Shown here in pieces: positions 1 through 7,166 of a DNA stretch of 22,526 bases. The translations under genes were made by a program, and so were the position numbers. Numbering within the stretch: the stretch's first letter is position 1; the number at the start of each line of letters is the position of its first letter. A model generated the notes under the pieces. That model searched no databases and was not told the origin of the DNA. It saw only the letters and a program-made list of their open reading frames with translations. The DNA is from CAZEIW01 sp964512305 (lineage in GTDB: Bacteria > Pseudomonadota > Gammaproteobacteria > Burkholderiales > Burkholderiaceae_F), in assembly GCA_964512305.1 (NCBI GenBank), contig CAZEIW010000238.1, positions 1 to 22,526 on the forward strand, written 5' to 3'.

Positions 1-14
1 TCCCGCAAGCGGGA
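1..14. repeat. Short palindrome at window edge, downstream of the DUF3455 gene
   Basis: Bases 1-14 form a perfect inverted repeat (tcccgc, aa, gcggga). In RNA this folds as a 5-bp stem with a 4-nt loop. It starts 18 nt beyond the stop codon of the minus-strand DUF3455 gene and may extend past the window edge. The flanking gggagagggg resembles the core of the repeats near 14000, so this is probably a member of the dispersed palindromes common between proteobacterial genes. It could also act as a terminator, but no T tract is visible. Confidence 0.45.
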
Positions 15-31
15 GAGGGGAGTGTTTCGGG

Positions 32-640
32 CTAGCGATAGAAGACGAAATTGGCCGAGAAGGCGACGCGCAGCAGCATGTTGACCTGGGCCGCCTCGCA
101 CTTCGAAGGCGGCAGGCCGCCGACCGTGTCGATGCGCTGGACGTAGCGGACGCCCGCGAGCGCGCCGTCGCCATACGACCGCGTCGACAGCAGCAGCCAG
201 GGCAGGGCGTCGGACGAGGGCGGCGACTGGTGGGCGGCGATCTCGCCGATCAGGCGGCTGCCGTCGACGTGCTCGAACGAGTAGCTGGCGCCGTGGTGCA
301 CCAGCGCCTGCCCGCCGGCGTCCGTGAGCTGCGCGTCCGGCTGGCGGAAGATCCACTGGTAGCCGCCGGCGCGCGCTTCGCAGCGGAAGATCTGCACGCC
401 CTGTCCGGCGAGCTGCAGCACCGGTTCGACGCCGTCCGGAGCCTTGATGCTGCTGAACAGGCCCAGCGCCGGCCTCGTGGGCTGCCCGGCCTGCGGCGCG
501 CCGCCCGGCGGCGCAGGCGCCGGTGCCTGTGCCGGTGGCGCCGAGGACGGCGGCGGGGCAGGGGCCGACGGCGGGCCCACTGCCGCGCAACTGGCCAACA
601 GCAGCGCCGTCGCGGCCAGCCCGATGCGTGTTCCGATCAT
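32..640 (-). CDS. DUF3455 domain lipoprotein
   Basis: A 202-residue predicted lipoprotein of unknown function. A type II signal peptide (residues 1-17) ends in a lipobox Leu-Ala-Ser-Cys at 15-18, followed by a Pro/Ala-rich linker to about residue 55. The rest matches my knowledge of DUF3455: an FRCEA-like strand, a W-F-rich segment, an HxGASYSFEHVDGS motif, the PWLLL motif, a QRIDTVGG motif, a conserved Cys and a C-terminal Phe-Tyr. The start at 640 is chosen because ggggat lies just upstream and the signal peptide begins there; a longer GTG-started frame to 739 would add a non-signal extension overlapping the MBL gene. It lies 52 nt after the MBL gene on the same strand and may be the last gene of the liuE operon. 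DUF3455 proteins have no established function. The family assignment is from motif recognition only. Confidence 0.85.
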   Translation of the reverse strand: MIGTRIGLAATALLLASCAAVGPPSAPAPPPSSAPPAQAPAPAPPGGAPQAGQPTRPALGLFSSIKAPDGVEPVLQLAGQGVQIFRCEARAGGYQWIFRQPDAQLTDAGGQALVHHGASYSFEHVDGSRLIGEIAAHQSPPSSDALPWLLLSTRSYGDGALAGVRYVQRIDTVGGLPPSKCEAAQVNMLLRVAFSANFVFYR

Positions 641-692
641 TGCAATCCCCCAGACGCCTGCTCCGGGCCGTATTTGACCGATCATGGGCCGA

Positions 693-1622
693 TCATCCGT
701 CCAGATTGCGAATCCGGACGCCGTCGAGTGCTGCGGCACCCGCGGCGCCGAGGTCCGCGAGTGCCCGATCGATCATCGCGGCGAACGGCCGGTCCGCAAA
801 GTAGCGCTCGTGGATGATGCGGGGGTAGTGCGCCTGCGAGAAGAGATCGACCAGCCGCGCGACCTCGGCCTCGCGCACCTGCAGCAGCCAGAACTTGATC
901 AGAACCTTCAACACGTGGTGCGCGTTGCGCTCCGGGCTGGCGGCGAGCGCGTCGAGCCTGCGCGACGCCCGCTCGAGGGCCGCCGCCACGTCGGTGAACG
1001 GGGCGCCGTGCCCGGGAATCACGACGCGCGGCCGCCGCCGCGCCGCCAGCTCGAGCGTGGCGCGCTGCGCATCGAATCCGCCGTCGCCATCGAGCTCGGG
1101 AAAAATGGCGCCAAAGCCGTTCTCCCAGAGCGCGTCGGCCGAGATCAGCACGCCGTGATGCTCCTCGAACAGCATCACCATGTGCGGATCGTGACCCGCC
1201 GCGGCCAGGATCTCCCAGCGCAGGCCGCCCAGTTCGATCGCTTCGCCCGGCCGCAGCAGTCCGTCGAAGCCAAAGCGCTCGCAGTGCTGCGCCGTCGCCG
1301 TGAAGCTCAGCTGCTGCTCGTTCCAGGCGGCAACCGCGCCGGCCTGCCCGGGCGGAATCCAGATCCGCGCACGATGACGGCGCGCCAGCGCCGCGTTGCC
1401 GCCGACGTGATCCGAATGCAGATGCGTATTGACGATGCGGGCGAGCGGCCGGCCGGCCGCCGCATTTTCGATCAGTGCGACCGTCTGCGGCGCGTGCGTC
1501 GCGTACCCCGTGTCGACCACGCTGATGGCGTCGCCATCGTCGAACACGACATTGTTCGACGACAGCCAGCCGCGCTCGAAAACGCGCATCGTCCGCGGCA
1601 GCGGTGCAGGCGCCGATGTCAT
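693..1622 (-). CDS. MBL-fold metallo-hydrolase
   Basis: A 309-residue metallo-beta-lactamase-fold hydrolase. The binuclear metal site is intact: HxHxDH at 67-72 (H67, H69, D71, H72), H144 in AAGHDP, D163 in SADALWENG and H205 in PGHGAP. A helical C-terminal part of about 90 residues (220-309) follows the core, as in many MBL proteins acting on thioesters or phosphoesters. The substrate cannot be read from the sequence. The ATG at 1622 overlaps the DUF1289 stop (ATGA at 1619-1622), so translation is probably coupled. Its place at the end of a block starting with HMG-CoA lyase and an acyl-CoA thioesterase makes a thioester or acyl-derivative hydrolase a reasonable guess, but it is only a guess. 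Glyoxalase II-like activity is another possibility. Confidence 0.9.
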   Translation of the reverse strand: MTSAPAPLPRTMRVFERGWLSSNNVVFDDGDAISVVDTGYATHAPQTVALIENAAAGRPLARIVNTHLHSDHVGGNAALARRHRARIWIPPGQAGAVAAWNEQQLSFTATAQHCERFGFDGLLRPGEAIELGGLRWEILAAAGHDPHMVMLFEEHHGVLISADALWENGFGAIFPELDGDGGFDAQRATLELAARRRPRVVIPGHGAPFTDVAAALERASRRLDALAASPERNAHHVLKVLIKFWLLQVREAEVARLVDLFSQAHYPRIIHERYFADRPFAAMIDRALADLGAAGAAALDGVRIRNLDG

Positions 1623-1834
1623 CGCGCGCCGCGCGCAGCGGTGTCCCCGGCCCGCCGCCGCGCCAGTTCGGACCAGACATGGCGCTTGCGGTCGTCGTCG
1701 AACGCGGACCAGCCGGCGATCTCGTCGAGCGTTCGCAGACATCCCTCGCACAGCCCGGTGGCGGGATCGATGCGGCAGACCGACGTGCACGGCGACGGCA
1801 CCGTGCCCGCGTCCGGGATCGGCGAAGGCGTCAT
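1619..1834 (-). CDS. DUF1289 family small cysteine-rich protein
   Basis: A 71-residue protein with the DUF1289 pattern: SPCTSVCRID, then LCEGC, then RTLDEI and a W-x-F-x-D segment ending in a basic helix. Its four cysteines (CxxxC and CxxC, around residues 16-32) could bind a metal such as zinc or iron; this is inferred. The ATG at 1834 overlaps the thioesterase stop, and its own stop overlaps the MBL start, so it sits between two 4-nt ATGA junctions. The family has no established biochemical role that I know of. It is short, but overlap on both sides and the clear motif make it a confident gene. Confidence 0.88.
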   Translation of the reverse strand: MTPSPIPDAGTVPSPCTSVCRIDPATGLCEGCLRTLDEIAGWSAFDDDRKRHVWSELARRRAGDTAARGAR

Positions 1835-2259
1835 CGACTCTCTTGCGGCCGCTTGCGCTCGAGCCGCTGCAGGAAGCGCTCGGTGTCGATCACGGTGCGC
1901 TCGTGCGTTCCCTCGGAGATCAGGTCGAGGCCGTCGTGCGCGCTGGCGTGGAAGCGGATTCGCCGGCCCTCGACCTCGGTCACCTCGCACTCGACCGTGA
2001 CGGTGAGGCCGGGCGGGGTGGCCGCGAGGTGGGAGAAGTTCACGTGGGTCCCGACCGACTGTTCGCGAGGCCAGTCCAAGTACGGCTTGATCGCGAGCTG
2101 GCAGGCGCCCTCGAGCAACCCGATCATGAACCCGGTCGCGAAGACTTCCGGCATGTCCTGGAACTCGCCGAATTCCGGATACAGGCGCGGCACGGTCTTG
2201 CTGTCGGGCACGGTGTAGGTGAGGCGGTATCGAATGCCGGCCCGCAATCCGGGCTTCAT
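1831..2259 (-). CDS. FlK-like hotdog-fold acyl-CoA thioesterase
   Basis: A 142-residue protein resembling the single-domain hotdog thioesterases related to fluoroacetyl-CoA thioesterase FlK. The recognisable segments are TVPRLYPEF, MPEVFATGFM, VGTHVNFSHLAATPPG and a late AHDG...EGTHER. The residues matching the FlK catalytic triad (Thr42, Glu50, His76 as I recall) are T42, E50 and H77 here. The residue at the FlK Phe36 gate is Met36, so there is no reason to call it fluoroacetate-specific. A general role hydrolysing short or branched acyl-CoA esters is more likely. The ATG at 2259 overlaps the liuE stop (2256-2259), so it is translationally coupled to HMG-CoA lyase, and its own stop overlaps the DUF1289 start. 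It may relieve build-up of pathway acyl-CoAs, which is inference from context. Confidence 0.88.
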   Translation of the reverse strand: MKPGLRAGIRYRLTYTVPDSKTVPRLYPEFGEFQDMPEVFATGFMIGLLEGACQLAIKPYLDWPREQSVGTHVNFSHLAATPPGLTVTVECEVTEVEGRRIRFHASAHDGLDLISEGTHERTVIDTERFLQRLERKRPQESR

Positions 2260-3164
2260 CGCTTGCGCGCCGCGATCGCGTTGCCGGCGCGCGATTGCGC
2301 AGGCCGCCCCAGCTGGGCGCTGATCCACTGCCCCGTGGCGACGATCTGCTCGAGATCGATCCCGGTCGCTATTCCCAGCCCGTGCAGCAGGTAGAGCACG
2401 TCCTCGGTCGCCACGTTGCCGGTCGCCCCTTTCGCGTAGGGGCAGCCGCCCAGGCCGGCGACGCTGGCATCGAAGGTCGCGATGCCCAGCTCCAGGCTGG
2501 CATAGATGTTCGCCAGCGCCTGGCCATAGGTGTCGTGGAAATGAGCGCTGACCGCGGGCAGCTCGTAGACCTGCAGCACGGCGTCGAGCATCGCCTGGGT
2601 CGCGCCCGGCGTCCCGACGCCGATCGTGTCGGCGACGTCGCAGTACTGGACGCCGATGTCCTTCATCAGGCGCGCAACCCGTGCGACCTCCTGCGGCGCA
2701 ACCGCGCCCTGGTACGGGCAGCCGAGCACGCACGAGATCGTACCGCGGACCCTGAGCCCGGCGTCGCGCGCCGCGGCGCACACGGGGGCGAAGCGCTCGA
2801 TCGACTCCGCAATCGAGCAGTTGATGTTGCGCCGTGAAAACGCCTCGGTGGCGGCGCCGAACACGACGACTTCGTCGATGCCGGCGGCCACCGCGGCCCC
2901 GAAGCCTTGCATGTTGGGAACCAGCGCGGAATAGACGACACCGCCGCGGCGCTCGATGCGCGCCATCACCTCGGCGCTGTCGGCCATCTGCGGCACCCAC
3001 TTCGGCGACACGAACGCGGCAGCCTCGATCTGCATGACGCCGGCGCGCGCGAGACGGTCGACCAGCTCGATCTTGGTGGCGGCCGGAATCGGCTGCGCCT
3101 CGTTCTGCAGGCCGTCGCGCGGACCGACATCGACCACGGCGACGCTCGAAGGTATGCGGGACAT
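2256..3164 (-). CDS. liuE: Hydroxymethylglutaryl-CoA lyase
   Basis: HMG-CoA lyase (also called mvaB), 302 residues, cleaving 3-hydroxy-3-methylglutaryl-CoA to acetyl-CoA and acetoacetate, the last step of leucine degradation. The TIM-barrel signature near the N terminus, VGPRDGLQNE, supplies R16 and D17. SAHFHD supplies H208 and H210, and GLGGCPYAKGATGN supplies the active-site-loop C241 and N250. These line up at a constant offset of 25 with the human catalytic and metal residues R41, D42, H233, H235, C266 and N275. The start at 3164 gives a normal N terminus; the ribosome site is weak (ggacgga). It is first in a coupled block with the thioesterase, DUF1289 and MBL genes, and is separated from liuA-D by the oppositely oriented DUF5666 gene. 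Confidence 0.96.
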   Translation of the reverse strand: MSRIPSSVAVVDVGPRDGLQNEAQPIPAATKIELVDRLARAGVMQIEAAAFVSPKWVPQMADSAEVMARIERRGGVVYSALVPNMQGFGAAVAAGIDEVVVFGAATEAFSRRNINCSIAESIERFAPVCAAARDAGLRVRGTISCVLGCPYQGAVAPQEVARVARLMKDIGVQYCDVADTIGVGTPGATQAMLDAVLQVYELPAVSAHFHDTYGQALANIYASLELGIATFDASVAGLGGCPYAKGATGNVATEDVLYLLHGLGIATGIDLEQIVATGQWISAQLGRPAQSRAGNAIAARKR

Positions 3165-3197
3165 CTGGATCCGTCCGTTTCGGAGTGGCTCGAATCA

Positions 3198-3225
3198 GCT
3201 GCCGAGGCTACCGGCCATCGGCAGC
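3198..3225. promoter_or_regulatory. Inverted repeat upstream of liuE, possible operator or leader hairpin
   Basis: Arms gctgccga (3198-3205) and tcggcagc (3218-3225) are perfectly complementary over 8 bp. The 12-nt loop contains a further ggc/gcc pairing. It lies about 34 nt upstream of the liuE start codon, within the probable 5' leader or promoter. It could be a leader hairpin or an operator. The call rests on symmetry and location alone. Confidence 0.3.
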
Positions 3226-3421
3226 GTTGTGGTGGACCGGGGGCGCAGTTGAATGTGACCTCCGTCCGAAACGCGCGTTCTGCCGCTACTTCGTCAGGGG
3301 GAATCGGCGAGCGCCTCGATCGAGGGCTCCCGGAAGACTCTATGTTTGAAGCGGGCGCTCACACTCCATGCCGTATCTTGTCTAGTCCCGAAGGTTTACC
3401 CGGTAGGTGGGAAAACTTCCC

Positions 3422-3450
3422 TTGATCTTCGCTTCCCAGGCGTCAATAGT
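3422..3450 (+). promoter_or_regulatory. Candidate sigma-70 promoter for the DUF5666 gene
   Basis: A -35-like TTGATC at 3422-3427 (4 of 6 consensus) is followed by a 17-nt spacer and a -10-like AATAGT at 3445-3450 (4 of 6). Transcription would begin near 3457, about 30 nt before the ATG at 3488. Spacing is ideal but the hexamers are moderate, so this is a candidate only. Confidence 0.4.
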
Positions 3451-3487
3451 GCAGTCGCTTGGCGAGCGTTCGAAAGAGAGGAATCGT

Positions 3488-5038
3488 ATGAAGAAGGGAC
3501 TCTATCTGCTTGGCGCGGCGGCGCTGACCGCGCTGCTGTATGCGTGCGGCGGCGGCTCCGGTTCGTCGAGCTCGCCCGGCACCTCCACCTCATCGGCGAC
3601 CGGCGTCAGCGGAACCGTGACCGGATTCGCCAGCCTGGTGGTCGACGGCGTCGAGTACGACGCGTCGAAGGCGACCGTCAGCAAGGAAGTCGACCCTTCC
3701 AGCCCGGCGACCGGCATGACGACGGCCGACGTCCAGATCGGACATCACATCGATTGCGACGACAACGGCGGCATGCTCGGCGCCTGCGTGATCCGCCCGC
3801 GCGTGATCGGGCCGATCGCAACCATCACGCCCGTGACGAGCACGACGACAGCGAACCAGTTCTCGGTGCTGGGGCAGACCATCGACGTGTCGAACTCGAC
3901 GACCTATGGCGGCGGGTATACGGGCTTCTCGAGCCTGATGACCGGCGACACCGTCGAGGTGCACGGCACCTTGAACGCGGACGGCTCGATCCAGGCGACG
4001 CGGGTCGAGAAGGAGATGCAGTCGACCCCCGTCTACCTCGTGGTAGGCCTCGTGAGCGGCGCGACGAGCGGAAGCTTCATGATCAATGGGCTGACCGTCA
4101 CCTATGACAGCACCACCCGGCTCGTTCCGCCGTCGGCCACGATCGCCAACGGCCAGACCGTCACCGTGTTCGGTACCAAGCCGCCGGCCGTGATGGGAAG
4201 CACGATCACGCTGGCGGCGGCCGCGATCCGGGTGCACTTCCCGGGTTCGCTGGCCGGCAAGACCATCGTGGTCGGCGGCCGCGCGCGCGAGCTTGTGACC
4301 GACAGCATGGGCAACCTGACGGCGTTCGAGGTCGACGAATTGAACGTCGACACGACCTCCGGATCGCTGACCGTCGTGACCGACGGCAAGCCCGGCTCGA
4401 CCAAGGACATCACCGCCGGCGTTCGGGTGCTCGTGCTCGGCACCGTCAACAGCGGCGGAACCCTGGTCGCCAGCGAGATCTGGGTCAGGACGACGGCCGA
4501 GGCGCTGCTGGCCGGCCTGATCACCGGGGTCGACACGACGGCACAGACATTCACCGTGCGCCATACGACGGTCGATTACAGCCACCTCGCGCCGGCCCAG
4601 ATCATCAACGGCACGACGGCCGACATCAAGGCCGGCGCGTTCGTCGTCGTGACCGGCACCCCGAGCGCGACCGGGGTCACTGCCGATTCGCTGATCTTCA
4701 CGCCGATCCCGCTGAACTTCCTCGTCGGCCTGCCGCCGATCGACCTGCCCCCAGGATGGGTCGGGATCATGCCGCCCAATCCGATGCTGCCGACGACGCC
4801 TGTGACGGCCTATGGCGGAACCGTCAGCAACGTCGCCAGCACGGGCGCGAACACCGGCAGCTTCACGCTGACCGACCGCGCTGGCAGGACAGTGACGATC
4901 AACGAGACGTCGGCCACGACCTACGAACCCGCCGGCAAGACGATCGCCAATGTGGTCAACGCCTCGGTCGTCCTGGTCCTCGGAGCGCTCAACAGCGGTG
5001 GCTCGGTCGATGCGGCGGTGGTTGTGATATTGAGGTAA
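3488..5038 (+). CDS. DUF5666 repeat lipoprotein
   Basis: A 516-residue predicted lipoprotein. The signal peptide (residues 1-19) ends in Leu-Leu-Tyr-Ala-Cys with the lipidated Cys at 20, followed by a Gly/Ser-rich linker. The body is a series of about six beta-rich modules of roughly 65-80 residues with a repeated pattern: a GxVxGF or xGxI opening, an F-x-V-x-G-x-x-V-like strand, then a G-x-x-V-x-V-x-G-x-x-x-x-x-G-x-x-x-A close. This is the DUF5666 pattern, an OB-like extracytoplasmic domain of unknown function. Composition is rich in Thr, Val, Gly and Ser, unlike the enzymes around it. The ATG at 3488 is chosen because gagagga lies 6-7 nt upstream and the signal peptide starts there; an upstream in-frame ATG at 3407 adds a non-signal extension. 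It is alone on the plus strand between two liu blocks, convergent with liuD. Role unknown. Confidence 0.88.
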   Translation: MKKGLYLLGAAALTALLYACGGGSGSSSSPGTSTSSATGVSGTVTGFASLVVDGVEYDASKATVSKEVDPSSPATGMTTADVQIGHHIDCDDNGGMLGACVIRPRVIGPIATITPVTSTTTANQFSVLGQTIDVSNSTTYGGGYTGFSSLMTGDTVEVHGTLNADGSIQATRVEKEMQSTPVYLVVGLVSGATSGSFMINGLTVTYDSTTRLVPPSATIANGQTVTVFGTKPPAVMGSTITLAAAAIRVHFPGSLAGKTIVVGGRARELVTDSMGNLTAFEVDELNVDTTSGSLTVVTDGKPGSTKDITAGVRVLVLGTVNSGGTLVASEIWVRTTAEALLAGLITGVDTTAQTFTVRHTTVDYSHLAPAQIINGTTADIKAGAFVVVTGTPSATGVTADSLIFTPIPLNFLVGLPPIDLPPGWVGIMPPNPMLPTTPVTAYGGTVSNVASTGANTGSFTLTDRAGRTVTINETSATTYEPAGKTIANVVNASVVLVLGALNSGGSVDAAVVVILR

Positions 5039-5055
5039 GCGCTTCCGCGGTCATC

Positions 5056-5074
5056 CCCGGGGCCCAGCCCCGGG
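5056..5074. terminator. Hairpin between convergent DUF5666 gene and liuD
   Basis: Arms cccggggc (5056-5063) and gccccggg (5067-5074) form a perfect 8-bp all-GC stem with a 3-nt loop. It lies in the 61-nt gap between two convergent genes, 18 nt after the DUF5666 stop and 26 nt after the liuD stop, the expected place for a bidirectional terminator. No T tract follows on either strand, so it may instead be a dispersed palindrome that only slows polymerase. Confidence 0.5.
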
Positions 5075-5099
5075 ATCCGCGCGCGCCCCGCGCCCCGGT

Positions 5100-7103
5100 T
5101 CAATCGAACTTCAGCGACGCCAGCAGCGCGCCCTCGGCGACCTGCTCGCCGACGCCGTAGTGCAGCTGCTCGACCGTTCCCGCCGCGGGCGCGACGATCG
5201 TGTGCTCCATTTTCATCGCTTCGAGCACCAGCAGCGGGACACCCTTCTCGACGCGCGCGCCGACCGCGGTGTGGATCGCGGTCACCTTGCCGGGCATCGG
5301 CGCGGCGAGGCTTCGATCGCCCGCGGCGTGCTCGCCGGCGTGCGCGATCGGGTCGAGCAGCGTGAAGACCCGGTGGCGGCCGCCCATGAACACGTGCAGG
5401 CTGTCGCCGCGGCGGATGACGTCGGCCCGCAGCGACTGCGCACCGAATCGCAGCCGCAACTCGCTCGCCGCCGCGGCATCGATGTGCAGCGGGGTCGCTG
5501 CACCCGGCAGGTGCAGCTCGTATCCGTTGCGCAGGTAATCGATCTCGATCTTGCGCGTGCCGTCGCCGGCGTCCAGGGACAGCACGCGCCGGTAGCCCGA
5601 ATTCAGGCGCCAGCCGTTGCGGTGCGACCATGGATCGGCCGACTGCGACGCCGCCTCGTCGGCCAGCAGGCGCGCGCAGGCGGCGGCGAGCATTTCGGGC
5701 GCCGGCTCGGCGTCCTCGGCGAACAGCGCCGCGCGCTGCCGCTCGATCAGCCCGGTGTCGAGATCGCCTGCGACGAACGCGGGGTTCTCGGCCAGCCGGG
5801 CGAGAAAATCGACGTTGTTCATGACGCCGACCAGGTGGAAGCCGGCCAGCGCCCGCCGCAGGCGCGCGAGCGCCTGATCGCGCGTGGCGCCCCAGGCGAT
5901 CAGCTTCGCGATCATCGGATCGTAGTGCGGGGTGATCTCGTCGCCGGGCCCCACGCCGCTGTCGATCCGGATCGGCGCCGGCCCGTCGCCGTCGCGGCCG
6001 CGCTCGAAGGCGACGTGCGCGGGCAGCGCCAGATGCGCGATCCGCCCGGTGGAAGGCATGAAGTCGCGCTCCGGATTCTCGGCATAGACGCGCGCCTCGA
6101 TCGCATGGCCGCGGATGCGAAGCTCGGGCTGGCTCACCGGCAGCGACTCGCCGGCGGCCACGCGCAGCTGCCACTCGACGAGATCGTAACCGGTGATCAT
6201 CTCCGTCACCGGGTGCTCGACCTGCAGCCGCGTGTTCATCTCCATGAAGTAGAACGCGCCATCGCGATCGACGATGAATTCCACCGTTCCTGCGCCGACG
6301 TAGCCGACCGCGAGCGCCGCCGCGACCGCGGCCTCGCCCATGGCGCGCCGCTGCTCGGAGCCGATGCCCGGCGCCGGCGCCTCTTCGATCACCTTCTGAT
6401 GGCGGCGCTGCACCGAGCAGTCGCGCTCGAACAGGAACACGCAGTTGGCGCGTCCGTCCGCGAACACCTGGATTTCGATGTGGCGCGGGCCGCGCAGGTA
6501 GCGCTCGATCAGGACCCGATCGTCGCCGAAAGCGGCCGCCGACTCGCGCCGGCACGAGGCCAGCGCCCCGTCGAAGCGGTCGCCGGACTCGACCACCCGC
6601 ATGCCCTTGCCGCCTCCGCCGCTGGCCGCCTTGATCAGCACCGGGTAGCCGATCGCATCGGCATGCGCCTTCAGGTGCGCCGCTTCCTGGTCGTCGCCGT
6701 GATAGCCGGGCAGCACGGGCACCCCGGCGCGCTGCATCAGCGACTTGGCCTCGCTCTTGTTTCCCATCAGCCGGATCGCCTGGGGCGGCGGCCCGATGAA
6801 GACCAGGCCGGCCGTGGCGCAGGCGAGCGCGAAGTTCTCGTTCTCCGACAGGAAACCGTAGCCCGGGTGGACCGCGCGCGCCCCGCAAGCGAGCGCGGCC
6901 GCGACGATGCGGTCTGCGTGCAGATAGCTGTCGCGTGCCGGCGCGGTCCCGATCCGGACCGCTTCGTCGCAGGCGGCGACGTGCCGGGCGGCGGAATCCG
7001 GGTCCGAGTACACGGCGACCGTGCGCACGCCCAGGCGGCGCGCGGTGGCCGCGACGCGGCAGGCGATCTCGCCCCGGTTGGCGATCAGGATCTTGTCGAA
7101 CAT
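5100..7103 (-). CDS. liuD: Methylcrotonyl-CoA carboxylase, biotin-carrying alpha subunit
   Basis: The 667-residue alpha subunit (also mccA) combines biotin carboxylase and biotin carrier domains. It carboxylates biotin with ATP and bicarbonate so the beta subunit can convert 3-methylcrotonyl-CoA to 3-methylglutaconyl-CoA. The N terminus FDKILIANRGEIACRV is the classic biotin carboxylase start. The ATP-grasp glycine loop GGGGKGM is at 162-168, and FMEMNTRLQVEHPVTE marks the carboxylase active site. The C-terminal biotinyl motif EAMKMEH places the biotinylated lysine at about residue 631, 36 residues from the end, as is typical. The ATG at 7103 is chosen over an upstream in-frame start at 7133 because the family begins exactly there. 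It is last in the liuB-liuC-liuD run, 63 nt after liuC. Propionyl- or geranyl-CoA carboxylase alpha subunits look similar, but the liu neighbours favour this call. Confidence 0.95.
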   Translation of the reverse strand: MFDKILIANRGEIACRVAATARRLGVRTVAVYSDPDSAARHVAACDEAVRIGTAPARDSYLHADRIVAAALACGARAVHPGYGFLSENENFALACATAGLVFIGPPPQAIRLMGNKSEAKSLMQRAGVPVLPGYHGDDQEAAHLKAHADAIGYPVLIKAASGGGGKGMRVVESGDRFDGALASCRRESAAAFGDDRVLIERYLRGPRHIEIQVFADGRANCVFLFERDCSVQRRHQKVIEEAPAPGIGSEQRRAMGEAAVAAALAVGYVGAGTVEFIVDRDGAFYFMEMNTRLQVEHPVTEMITGYDLVEWQLRVAAGESLPVSQPELRIRGHAIEARVYAENPERDFMPSTGRIAHLALPAHVAFERGRDGDGPAPIRIDSGVGPGDEITPHYDPMIAKLIAWGATRDQALARLRRALAGFHLVGVMNNVDFLARLAENPAFVAGDLDTGLIERQRAALFAEDAEPAPEMLAAACARLLADEAASQSADPWSHRNGWRLNSGYRRVLSLDAGDGTRKIEIDYLRNGYELHLPGAATPLHIDAAAASELRLRFGAQSLRADVIRRGDSLHVFMGGRHRVFTLLDPIAHAGEHAAGDRSLAAPMPGKVTAIHTAVGARVEKGVPLLVLEAMKMEHTIVAPAAGTVEQLHYGVGEQVAEGALLASLKFD

Positions 7104-7166
7104 GGTCCGTCGCGGCCGGCAGGCGCCGCGCACCCGCCGCGCGCGCCGGCGCGCCTGCAGTTGCGC

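Larger units (their letters stand above)
3165..3487. other. Divergent intergenic region between liuE and the DUF5666 gene
   Basis: A 323-nt non-coding gap between two divergent genes, so it should hold promoters for both. It looks less GC-rich than the genes around it. It contains several inverted repeats: gctgccga/tcggcagc (3198-3205 and 3218-3225), a widely spaced pair cgtttcgga/tccgaaacg (3176-3184 and 3265-3273), the palindrome cctcgatcgagg (3314-3325) inside a longer imperfect one, and a near-palindrome gtttaccc/gggaaaac (3394-3401 and 3409-3416). Any could be an operator; none matches a site I can name. Open frames across it lack protein-like features. Confidence 0.6.

Noticed and set aside
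682..1680. A 332-codon minus-strand frame overlapping the MBL gene
   Set aside because: Off-frame reading; the other frame carries all MBL metal ligands.
1831..2259. Fluoroacetate resistance gene
   Set aside because: The FlK gate residue is Met here and the gene sits in a leucine pathway operon with no organofluorine genes.
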